In this document: one piece after another, positions 1 through 6,637 of the stretch
Numbering within the stretch: the first letter of the stretch is position 1
Layout of the letters: each line of letters begins with the position of its first letter
NCBI GenBank assembly: GCA_965224745.1
Contig: CBDCZY010000006.1
Span: forward strand, 1 to 49,393
Length of the DNA stretch: 49,393 nucleotides
Direction of reading: 5' to 3'
From: CBDCZY01 sp965224745
Lineage (GTDB): Bacteria > Pseudomonadota > Gammaproteobacteria > Methylococcales > Methylomonadaceae
The notes under the pieces: model-generated
The model's input: the letters and a program-made list of their open reading frames with translations, nothing else
Database searches by the model: none
Told to the model about the DNA's origin: nothing
Program-made: the position numbers and the translations under genes

Positions 1-264
1 TTTAAGGCATGGTGCCAAAAACACGGTCACTTGCCAAAAGCCCTGTTATTTGCGGAGCTGAATCGAAAGCTACGAGGGTACTGGAATTACTATGGTATCC
101 GAGGCAATTACGAAAGTATGGTAGATTATTACTATCGTATAAAAGGCCTATTGTTTAAATGGCTCAATCGGCGCAGTCAGAAGCGAAGTTACAACTGGAC
201 AGGGTTTAAAGCATTGCTCAAAGACTTTCCATTAATCAAACCTCATATCTGTCATGACTTCTAA
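1..264 (+). CDS. group II intron reverse transcriptase/maturase, C-terminal fragment
   Basis: This is the last part of a group II intron-encoded protein, which acts in intron splicing and reverse transcription during mobility. The frame is open from base 1, so the 5' part lies outside the window; the TTG at 31 is an internal codon, not a start. The translated end contains LNRKLRGYWNYYGIRGN and KWLNRRSQKRSYNW, typical of the maturase (X) domain and the tail of these proteins. A domain V-like hairpin follows about 40 bases downstream, as expected for an intron whose ORF lies in domain IV. It sits next to a run of integron cassettes. Some group IIC introns target attC sites, so that class is plausible, but the class cannot be assigned from this fragment. 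Confidence 0.9.
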   Translation, partial: FKAWCQKHGHLPKALLFAELNRKLRGYWNYYGIRGNYESMVDYYYRIKGLLFKWLNRRSQKRSYNWTGFKALLKDFPLIKPHICHDF

Positions 265-305
265 GAATAAGAAAAGAACCGTGTGCGAAGCGAGCAATTC
301 TGAAA

Positions 306-372
306 AGCCCAGTGCGGTAATTCCGCACGCTGGGATTTGTGAGGGGGCAGTTGGGCAACTGGCTGTCCTACC
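306..372 (+). ncRNA. group II intron domains V and VI (3' end of intron)
   Basis: Positions 306-337 form a hairpin with the arms CCCAGTGCGG and CCGCACGCTGGG around a TAATT tip, preceded by AGC. This is the layout of the catalytic domain V. A second weaker hairpin with a GGGCAACT core (about 342-369) would be domain VI. The intron 3' end is probably near the TACC at 369-372. The following bases, up to the CopG gene at 471, contain AAGCTCAG, also seen in the reverse complement of the attC at 3854-3984, and CTTTAACC, which resembles an attC core. A remnant attC exon is therefore possible but unproven. Confidence 0.7.
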
Positions 373-470
373 TTGATTAAGCTCAGCCTTTAACCCGCCA
401 TCACCGCCTTGAAACAATCTCATAAAAGGCCTACAATGTATTACAAAGTAATCATTTTATGGGAGCTGTT

Positions 471-737
471 ATGGGTGTCACAAGCGTAAGGCTACAACCT
501 GAAATAGAAAATCCTTTGGAGGATTTGTCAAAAAAGCTTGACAGAAGCAAGAGTTATCTAATTAATCAAGCAGTCAAAGAATTTCTAGCTAGAAATTCAC
601 TTGAGGAACAACGGTGGGTTGAAACTCTTGAAGCCATTGATTCCGCCAAGTCTGGAAAAGTGATTGAAGAAAAAGAAGTTAATGACTGGCTTGAAAGCTG
701 GGGTACGGAAAATGAGCTTGAACCGCCGAATCTATGA
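471..737 (+). CDS. CopG/RHH-family antitoxin (ParD-like)
   Basis: An 88-residue ribbon-helix-helix antitoxin that should bind the ParE-like toxin encoded next and repress its own promoter. The N-terminal segment VTSVRLQPEIENPLEDLSKK followed by RSKSYLINQAVKEFL is the usual RHH strand plus two helices; the acidic C-terminus would wrap the toxin. An upstream ATG exists at 459, but GGGAG at 461-465 is well spaced for the ATG at 471, which I choose. The last four bases (ATGA) overlap the toxin start, so the two are translationally coupled. The module sits in an integron-type cassette, where addiction modules are common and help stabilise arrays. Confidence 0.85.
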   Translation: MGVTSVRLQPEIENPLEDLSKKLDRSKSYLINQAVKEFLARNSLEEQRWVETLEAIDSAKSGKVIEEKEVNDWLESWGTENELEPPNL

Positions 738-1015
738 GAATTTCATATACACCGGAAGCAATAGATGATTTAAAGAGGCTTAGAGAGTTCATAGAGGTAA
801 AAAATCCGTTAGCCGCCCAACGTGTAGCAACCTCAATATTAAAAGGAATTAGCCAACTAAAAATGTTTCCATATTTAGGCGTAGAGGTACAGCAAGCACC
901 CAACCCAGAAATGGTTCGAGATTTAATTATTGGTAATTATATTGTGCGCTACTTAATACGTTCTAAGAAAATAGATATTTTGAGGGTGTGGCATCACAAA
1001 GAAGAGTGCTTATAA
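734..1015 (+). CDS. RelE/ParE-family toxin
   Basis: A 93-residue toxin of the ParE/RelE fold. It begins MRISYTPEAIDDLKRLREF, has a middle KNPLAAQRVATSIL helix and ends with the family pattern VRYLIRSKKIDILRVWHHKEE, where the terminal strand ILRVWH is characteristic. ParE members poison gyrase, whereas RelE members cut mRNA; the sequence favours the ParE side but does not decide it. It overlaps its antitoxin by four bases. Its stop codon (1013-1015) lies inside the left core of the downstream attC site, typical of tightly packed integron cassettes. Length is normal and the frame is intact. Confidence 0.88.
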   Translation: MRISYTPEAIDDLKRLREFIEVKNPLAAQRVATSILKGISQLKMFPYLGVEVQQAPNPEMVRDLIIGNYIVRYLIRSKKIDILRVWHHKEECL

Positions 1016-1018
1016 CAA
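1010..1018 (+). other. left core of attC-1, cut off by IS110 insertion
   Basis: The bases TTATAACAA are the left (R'') end of an attC site whose remainder resumes at 2206 beyond the inserted IS110 element. When the IS is removed, TTATAAC joins directly to the 91-bp right portion and gives an attC of about 98 bp. Confidence 0.75.
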
Positions 1019-1044
1019 GTGACTATGGTGTCAAATAGTAATTA

Positions 1045-1998
1045 TTAAGCATGATTCACCTCCCATTTGACGCCGTCTCGAAGCATAGAATTGAGTATCA
1101 CAATCATCTTTCTGACACAGGCAATAAGGGCAATTTTTTTAGGTTTTCCATCATCTACTAATTGCTCATATTTAGCTTTAAAAACAGGATTACATTGTAT
1201 CGCTGACATCATGGCCATAAACATCACAGTACGGACTTGATAACGGCCACCACGAATTCTACGTTGTCCTTTATACGTGCCACTCTCTCGATTAAAAGGA
1301 GCAACACCGACTAAAGCAGCGGCTTCTTTGCTACTCATGGAACCGAGTTCTGGCATGTCAGCTAACAAACTAAAAGCCACGACGTTTCCGATGCCAGGCA
1401 TACTTTGTAGAATTTCATTTTTTTCATGATATTCTGGACACTCTTCAATTAATATTAATAGTTTTTCATCCACTTTTAACAGCTGATTTTTAATGGCTGT
1501 TAAGATCGATTTGATCAAGCCGACTAATTTTTTAGGCATGATCTTAAGTCTATTTTTCTCCATCGTTTGCATGGATGTTAATTGTCTTCTGCGTGAGAGT
1601 AAATCACTCATTCTCCGCATGTTTTCTGGCTTTAACAGAGATAAATTAGGTTGAATGGATTCACCATAATGAGCCATTAAGCTGGCATCTAATTGATCTG
1701 TTTTAGCTAATCGACCAATAGCGCCTGCGAACTTTTTAATGTGTAAAGGATTAGCGACTACAAAAGGTAAATTGGCTTTTGAACAGGCCAAGATAAAAGC
1801 GTGTTCCATGCGTCCCGTTGCTTCAATAATAATGCGTGTTGGATGATATTTTTTAATCTCAGCAACCGCTTATTTAATCCCTTTATCATCGTTAGTGACT
1901 GTAAAATAAATATCTAAGGGACGGATATAAATATCCAGTTGATGTTTTCCCGTATCGACACCAATATTGATTTCTTCTTGAGTTTTTCTAGTCTTCAT
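1045..1998 (-). pseudogene. IS110-family DEDD transposase with a nonsense codon (copy 1)
   Basis: An IS110 transposase of 317 codons whose ATG is at 1996-1998. Codon 43 (bases 1870-1872) is TAA where copy 2 has AAA, so translation would stop after 42 residues. A restart at the ATG at 1807-1809 would give only a 254-residue protein lacking the first two acidic residues. In the family the N-terminal RuvC-like domain uses a DEDD set: here D15 in GVDTGK, E59 in IIIEATG, and D101 and D104 in KTDQLDA. The C-terminal domain has the catalytic-serine region RESGTYKGQRRIRGG. The copy is probably not autonomous but might be mobilised by an intact relative. Confidence 0.9.
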
Positions 1999-2004
1999 AA
2001 TAAG

Positions 2005-2170
2005 CTGACTCTGCCTTGCAAATTCGGGTTCGAGACCCCGTTGACTATCCGAGTTGAGTGCTTGGAGTCTGATACAGCGTTCTCACTTGTTATCGGTCTC
2101 TCAATAGAGGAACCTCGCATCCATCGAACTGCTGTAAAAGAAGGCTTTGGTTGCAGCCAAAGCTTGGGTC
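2005..2170 (-). ncRNA. putative IS110 bridge RNA (copy 1)
   Basis: On the minus strand this leader folds as 5' hairpin (2143-2163, GCTTTGG/CCAAAGC), then a target-binding loop, then a donor-binding loop. The target loop is closed by ACAGC/GCTGT and GTTC/GAAC and capped by GGT-CTC/GAG-ACC. Its left side carries TGGATGCGA (2115-2123) and its right side ATAACAA (2087-2093). These match the flanking target on the two sides of the insertion (2208-2216 and 1012-1018). The donor loop, closed by GACTC/GAGTC, contains ATAGTCA, identical to the element's right end, and TGCAAG, which can pair with CTTGTA of the donor with one G-T wobble. Transcription and exact ends are inferred. Confidence 0.75.
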
Positions 2171-2205
2171 TCACTTTACCCGAAAACAGGGTTTATTATC
2201 CATAC

Positions 2206-2296
2206 AATCGCATCCAGCTGACCGTAAAAAGCGTCACATTTTTTGCGAAGCAAAAAAGTGCGCCCCTTTTTACGTCAGCTGATGCGGGCGTTATAT
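2206..2296 (+). other. attC-1, right portion
   Basis: The right-hand part of an attC recombination site. The arm CAGCTGACCGTAAAAAG (2216-2232) pairs with CTTTTTACGTCAGCTG (about 2267-2282), leaving one extrahelical C in the left arm as in genuine attC sites. A second short inverted pair, TTTTTTGC/GCAAAAAA, lies in the variable centre. The site ends in GCGTTATAT with the GTTRRRY-type core at 2290-2296. The extra base in the left arm gives the polarity: genes on the plus strand precede the site and the attI end lies to the left. Confidence 0.85.
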
Positions 2297-2316
2297 GCTA
2301 CCAGCGTTGCTAGCTC

Positions 2317-2586
2317 TCAAAATAAATCGCTGTGAGTTCCGATTCTAGCCAATTGCAATTCAGAGACATTTTTTTTGTAGATAAGCAGTAGATCAGGTTT
2401 TATATGGCATTCTCGAAAGTTAGACCAGTTACCAATTAATTCATGGTCTTTATATTTAGCATCAAGATTAGCTTCTTGCTCCAAAATAGAAATCACCTCA
2501 AATATAATCTTCAAATCAGGTAATGGTAACTTTCTAACTTTTTTAAAGTCCTTCTTGAACTGACTTGAGTAAATGATTTCAAGCAT
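2317..2586 (-). CDS. yafQ: YafQ-family endoribonuclease toxin
   Basis: An 89-residue RelE-superfamily toxin of the YafQ type, which cuts mRNA on the ribosome. The residues reported as important in E. coli YafQ have counterparts here: H48 (YKDHELIG), H61 and D65 (FRECHIKPDLLLIY) and H85 (RIGTHSDLF). It follows its antitoxin with an 8-base overlap (2579-2586), so the pair forms one transcript. The pair lies on the minus strand, opposite to the other cassette genes, and must therefore use its own promoter, probably in the AT-rich stretch 2855-2930. It is bounded by attC-1 on the left and attC-2 on the right. Confidence 0.9.
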   Translation of the reverse strand: MLEIIYSSQFKKDFKKVRKLPLPDLKIIFEVISILEQEANLDAKYKDHELIGNWSNFRECHIKPDLLLIYKKNVSELQLARIGTHSDLF

Positions 2587-2854
2587 TTTTCAATTTAATA
2601 TGAAGGTCGTTAAATAGTTCTGAAGTATCTTTAACTTTATGTCCATTTCCCTCTTCAAGTTCCTGTATGGCTTGTACTGTAATCATATTTGGTTGTTTAG
2701 TCTTGAGTTCAAAAGGAATTCCACCATAATTTATAACAGCTTTCGCAAACAATTTAATAGCTTGTGAGGGGCTTAGCCCGATTTCTTCACAAACATGAGT
2801 AAACTCTGTTTTCATGCTATGGTCAATTCGTGTGCTAATTATATCTGTCTTCAT
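2579..2854 (-). CDS. dinJ: RelB/DinJ-family antitoxin
   Basis: A 91-residue antitoxin. The start MKTDIISTRIDHSMKTEF and the helix-turn IGLSPSQAIKLFAKAV are typical of the RelB/DinJ ribbon-helix-helix N-terminus; the C-terminal half (QELEEGNGHKVKDTSEL) would neutralise YafQ. It should repress its own promoter together with the toxin. It is the first gene of the pair and overlaps the toxin start by 8 bases. Reverse orientation within a cassette is unusual for ordinary cassette genes but frequent for toxin-antitoxin cassettes, which carry their own promoter. Confidence 0.9.
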   Translation of the reverse strand: MKTDIISTRIDHSMKTEFTHVCEEIGLSPSQAIKLFAKAVINYGGIPFELKTKQPNMITVQAIQELEEGNGHKVKDTSELFNDLHIKLKNA

Positions 2855-2933
2855 AAAATACTCTTACGTGTTGCAAATAAATATAATTGTAATGCAATCA
2901 AGCACAGATACAACCAATTAATTATAAAAAAGC

Positions 2934-3030
2934 ATATAACAATAGCTTCCAGCGGACTACCATAAGCGTCATTTTTTTTGCGAAGCAAAAAAACCGCCAC
3001 TTATGGTAGCCGCTGAAGCTGGCGTTATGT
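2934..3030 (+). other. attC-2
   Basis: A 97-bp attC-like site between ATATAAC (2934-2940) and GTTATGT (3024-3030). The arms AGCTTCCAGCGGACTACCATAAG and CTTATGGTAGCCGCTGAAGCT pair over almost their whole length with a small asymmetry, and the centre again holds TTTTTTGC/GCAAAAAA. It marks the end of the reversed DinJ/YafQ cassette and the beginning of the DUF2380 cassette. Confidence 0.87.
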
Positions 3031-3186
3031 TTTTCAGGATAACTGATTTCGACTCTTACTAAACATTTTGGAATAAATATGGCTTTTTATAATTTCGCGT
3101 GAAAAGTGCAATATGTTAAAGTTATAATTTTGTATTGGTCGCTATAGTTATGGTTGTCTAAGACTCTCTTGTAAGAGGATAGGTGT

Positions 3187-3735
3187 TTGGTTGTGAATAT
3201 TAAAAAAAACAGATGGATGCACCAAGTATTGATCTCAATCATATTATGCCTTATGAGCATTGGTGTGTTTGCAGAAACCAGAATTGCAATTCTTGACTTT
3301 GAGCTTAAAGATTTAACAATGATTCCGCGAACACCCGCAGAAATTAAACGAACGGAATCCATAAAGCCGTTATTGGAAGCAGAACTTAAGAAAGCGGATT
3401 ATGTGATTATTAATATTGACCCAAAAAACCAGAAATTTGCAAATAGTGGCGTTGGATATTTATTTGATCATCATGATGTTGCTGCAAAGTTAGGCAAGCA
3501 ATTTGATGCTGACTATGTACTTGTTGGAAGACTTCATAAACCCAGCTTTTTGTTTGCCTATCTGATAGGGCATTTAATCAGAGTCAGCGATGCTAAATTG
3601 ATAGGTAACTATGTTTCCGAGGCAAAAGGACCCAATAAAAAGCTAACGATAAAAGCCGTCGAAAGTCTTACAGTCAAAATAGATAAAACCCTCGATAACC
3701 GATATTCGCCGCCTCCACCTTCTAAACTAAGGTAA
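3187..3735 (+). CDS. DUF2380-like secreted protein
   Basis: A protein of about 182 residues with an N-terminal signal peptide (basic KKNRW, hydrophobic VLISIILCLMSIGVFA, likely cleavage before ETRIA). The mature start RIAILDFELKDLT matches DUF2380 proteins. Later DADYVLVGRLHKPSFL resembles the strand seen in periplasmic proteins of the TolB-N/CsgG-like group, so an envelope role is likely, but the function is unknown. The start is uncertain: TTG at 3187 follows GAGGAT at 3175-3180 at a good distance, while GTG at 3193 is the alternative. It is the only gene in its cassette, on the plus strand, and is followed by attC-3. Confidence 0.75.
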   Translation: MVVNIKKNRWMHQVLISIILCLMSIGVFAETRIAILDFELKDLTMIPRTPAEIKRTESIKPLLEAELKKADYVIINIDPKNQKFANSGVGYLFDHHDVAAKLGKQFDADYVLVGRLHKPSFLFAYLIGHLIRVSDAKLIGNYVSEAKGPNKKLTIKAVESLTVKIDKTLDNRYSPPPPSKLR

Positions 3736-3853
3736 AAAGAAGGAGAGTTCGTCTTGTATTTTGCTTCCTTGGATAAGCATATAATTCTCACTGAAGTCTG
3801 GTTTTGTCTGGAAGCAGTTATCAAGTTCGTTTCTATAGTACAGTACAATCAAA

Positions 3854-3984
3854 ACATAACCAGGCGCTCCAGCTGACCGCAGGAAGCGCAGTTTGTTTTT
3901 TAAAGGTCATTTTTTATCAAAGTTCAGTGTGCTAGTGAAGTTCATAGTATATCTTCCTGCGTCATCTGAGCTTGGTCGTTAGAC
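3854..3984 (+). other. attC-3
   Basis: A 131-bp attC-like site from ACATAAC (3854-3860) to GTTAGAC (3978-3984). The left arm CCAGCTGACCGCAGGAAG pairs imperfectly with CTTCCTGCGTCATCTGAGC. The variable centre is longer than in the other sites and rich in imperfect repeats of AAAGTTCA/GAAGTTCA. It resembles attC-5 at its ends and attC-1 and attC-4 in the CAGCTGACCG arm. Confidence 0.82.
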
Positions 3985-4070
3985 TATCTTCATATGGAGT
4001 AAGTATTGCTTAAACATTCAAAGATGATAAATAAGATAACTCCAGTTGCATATTTTATAATAGGTGCTGG

Positions 4071-5458
4071 AGTATTTTCCAATTCAGAAATGAGTCTGAA
4101 ATGTGCATAAAAGTTAAGCCATTTTTTTCTGTTCAAAAATCTGGTTAAAAAGTTTCTGTCTTTCTTTTTTTAGGATTATAGCGGCCTGATTATCGGTTAT
4201 TGCCATGGCAACCTGATCGAGTATCGCAAAGCTTATTCCCGGTTTCAAATATTTTTCACTGTCAGGTAGTGATTTGAGTTTGTCATAAGGTGTCATCATG
4301 TTTTTATAGGGGTATTGCTTAGACTGCTTTCCTTTATCGTCGGTGATGATTTCAGGATAAAAGCAGGGCCTGTGATAGTTAACATAGGGGTACAAATACT
4401 TGATATTGAATTCATTCAGCCTCGCAGCCCATCTTTGTGGGATATGGGTATAGCCAAAAACCTTTCTGACCACCGCGGCATTTTTGCCTTCAACCAGTGC
4501 ATTATCATTGGTTTGTCGGGATCGTGATTTGGTCATTTCAATCAATAGCTTATTTAACAGGTTCTCTACGGGCTTGTTGATATATTCTGACCCATTGTCA
4601 GAGTGAAAACCTTTGATGATAAAGGGAAAAGTTTCCAGTATTTGTTCAAGCACGGGGATTAAAAAGTGTTCGCTGATTTTTTCAACGGATAAGATCATTT
4701 CAAACTGAGTGACTTCATCAACTACATTGATATGATAAACGCCTTTTTGCTTGTCCTGGTCGCCCTGGTGAACGGTATCAACGCGAAGGTATCCTGGCTG
4801 ACCGTTGGCTTGTGGTTTTCTTTTGTCGCCAATGGCGATCTGCCTGGGTTTGGTTTTTTCAAAGTCTCTGCGCTGTAACTGATAGGTTTTTGATGCCCTC
4901 AGATTGTAGAGGTGTGAAACAGAGATTGTCGCCAGCTTTTGATACTGCTTCTCTCCGTACACCTGATAGGAACGCTCAATAAGCTTTTTCACGGCATGAC
5001 CACAAGGTTTCTCATGCCATTCATCAATGTCTGCCAATAATCGAATATCGCGCTGAGAATATTTTCGGTTGAAACCATTGCCTCTTGCTGGGCTGTACCT
5101 GACGTAACCGGTCTTTCGGTACTGCGCGATGAGACGTGTCATCTGCTGGCGGGAATAACCGGTTAGCTTAATCAGAAACCGACTAATGATGCCCTTGTCT
5201 TTTTTATTGCAGGACAGGTAGTTGAATTTAACGAGTCCCTTTTGGATCAATTGATACCGCTCAGCTTTATTACCCGGTATCGAATAGGCTATCGATTGGT
5301 TGCCCTGTAAAAAGGATTCGAGGTGCTCTATTTGGGTTAAATTATCGATGTTCATAATCATTTTCATAAAGTGGATTATGAACAGAAAAGCTATTTCAGG
5401 CTCATTTTATACTGGAAATAAGGAGTCGTTTCAGACTCATTTCATATTGGACAAGACT
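4071..5458 (-). mobile_element. DDE insertion sequence, copy A
   Basis: A 1388-bp element with terminal inverted repeats of about 30 bp (left AGTATTTTCCAATTC, right end reversed AGTCTTGTCCAATATG) and a 5-bp target duplication GCTGG (4066-4070 and 5459-5463). Copy B (17870-19222) is essentially identical but 35 bp shorter near the right end: copy A has two CAGRCTCATTT repeats there and copy B only one, consistent with deletion between short repeats or a duplication. The insertion destroys a cassette gene. Confidence 0.93.
4114..5367 (-). CDS. integrase-core (rve) DDE transposase, copy A
   Basis: A 417-residue transposase with an N-terminal helix-turn-helix region (FLIKLTGYSRQQMTRLIAQY) and an rve catalytic core. 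The acidic triad is visible in LRVDTVHQGD, KGFHSDNGSEY and NDNALVEGKNA. It is encoded by an intact frame and its protein is identical to that of copy B, so transposition was recent. The family may be near IS481 or the IS1202 group; I cannot assign it. The start MKMIMNID allows ATG codons a few residues apart. Confidence 0.9.
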   Translation of the reverse strand: MKMIMNIDNLTQIEHLESFLQGNQSIAYSIPGNKAERYQLIQKGLVKFNYLSCNKKDKGIISRFLIKLTGYSRQQMTRLIAQYRKTGYVRYSPARGNGFNRKYSQRDIRLLADIDEWHEKPCGHAVKKLIERSYQVYGEKQYQKLATISVSHLYNLRASKTYQLQRRDFEKTKPRQIAIGDKRKPQANGQPGYLRVDTVHQGDQDKQKGVYHINVVDEVTQFEMILSVEKISEHFLIPVLEQILETFPFIIKGFHSDNGSEYINKPVENLLNKLLIEMTKSRSRQTNDNALVEGKNAAVVRKVFGYTHIPQRWAARLNEFNIKYLYPYVNYHRPCFYPEIITDDKGKQSKQYPYKNMMTPYDKLKSLPDSEKYLKPGISFAILDQVAMAITDNQAAIILKKERQKLFNQIFEQKKMA

Positions 5459-6637
5459 GCTGGTGCTGTTTTCTATTTAATGAGATATGATTTCATTAAT
5501 TATTTTCCTATTGATGAACAGGCTGCATTCTTAGTTTCTATTATAATGATAGGATATGGTGCTGCTTTATTACTTCTTAAGTATTTAGGAGGTGACCGCT
5601 ATGAATCATTATCAGAAGATAGTTATTTAAGAGATGAGCTTAAAGTTCTTAGAAATGAAGTTGCTCATGGTAATTTCTCAAGATCTGAAATTGAAGAAAA
5701 CAGACAAAAAATTAAATATCTTGAAAAAGCATTAAAAAGCTTTAAAGAAGGCAGTTTCAATATTTCGGAAGAAGAAAAAAATGAGCTTTTAGAGGCAATA
5801 AGAAATGGGATTCTTGCGGATGCGTCTGAGTCAATACTATCCGAAATAGAGAACAAATATTCTGAGAACATTCAACTTGATAACCAATTAAACAAAATAC
5901 AAGAGCAACTTGAGAATACTCGACTTAGGCTAAGGCAAGAAATTTCAGCTCTAGGCCGGCGTGGCAATGTGAATTTGGTTATTGGTGTATTTACTACAAT
6001 AGCTGCTGTTGGGATATTAACAACAACTGTTTTAGATCCAGAAGTAAAATTAACAAAGGATACATTGATTAGCCATTTTGCGCCTAGGCTAACTCTTAGT
6101 ATATTTATTGAAGTGTTTTCCTTTTTCTTTTTAAGGTTGTATAAATCTGGCTTAAGTGAAATTAAATACTTTCAAAACGAACTAACAAATATTGAAATGA
6201 AGTATGTTTCTCTTGATGTTGCATTAAGAACTAAAAAAGAGGGTTCAATAAATTCAGTTATCAATGAATTTTCTGTAACTGAGAGAAATTTTGTACTTAA
6301 TAAAGGTCAAAGTACAGTAGAAATAGAGCGTTCCAAATTAGAGATAAGTGATGAAAATACAATTTCTTTGCTATCACAACTTGTTGAAGCTATCAAAAAA
6401 TAGTCTAACAAGTGACTATGGTGTCAAATAGTAATTATTAAGCATGATTCACCTCCCATTTGACGCCGTCTCGAAGCATAGAATTGAGTATCACAATCAT
6501 CTTTCTGACACAGGCAATAAGGGCAATTTTTTCAGGTTTTCCATCATCTACTAATTGCTCATATTTAGCTTTAAAAACAGGATTACATTGTATCGCTGAC
6601 ATCATGGCCATAAACATCACAGTACGGACTTGATAAC

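Larger units (their letters stand above)
1017..2205 (-). mobile_element. IS110-family element, copy 1, inserted in attC-1
   Basis: A 1189-bp element in which the transposase is followed by a short right end (1017-1044) and preceded by about 207 non-coding bases (1999-2205). There is no target duplication; the bases ACAA occur at both junctions (1015-1018 and 2204-2207), so the exact crossover is ambiguous within four bases, as expected for DEDD serine-type IS110 recombination. Copy 2 (6410-8993) has exactly the same length once its nested IS256 element and one target repeat are removed, and sits at the same place of another attC. The long leader precedes the transposase, the IS110 arrangement, not the IS1111 arrangement. 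Confidence 0.9.
4024..6403 (+). pseudogene. cassette-borne membrane coiled-coil protein, split by IS copy A
   Basis: The gene starts at the ATG at 4024, is interrupted at 4070 and resumes at 5464. Removing the IS and one copy of the GCTGG repeat joins the frame perfectly as a 328-residue protein beginning MINKITPVAYFIIGAGAVFY. Visible features are two N-terminal membrane segments (the second AAFLVSIIMIGYGAALLLL), a long charged coiled-coil region (YLRDELKVLRNEV to LRLRQEISALG), two more membrane segments (NLVIGVFTTIAAVGIL and LTLSIFIEVFSFFFL) and a soluble tail. No family is recognised. The stop TAG at 6401-6403 abuts attC-4. The TTG at 5300, inside the IS, is not a biological start. Confidence 0.8.

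Noticed and set aside
1939..2313. Plus-strand frame of 124 codons over the IS110 leader and attC-1
   Set aside because: It overlaps the putative bridge RNA and the attC hairpin; its codons follow RNA and palindrome structure and there is no family match.
2934..3030. CRISPR-like or REP repeat
   Set aside because: The sites are spaced by whole genes, have GTTRRRY-type ends and asymmetric arms, fitting attC sites, not CRISPR or REP.
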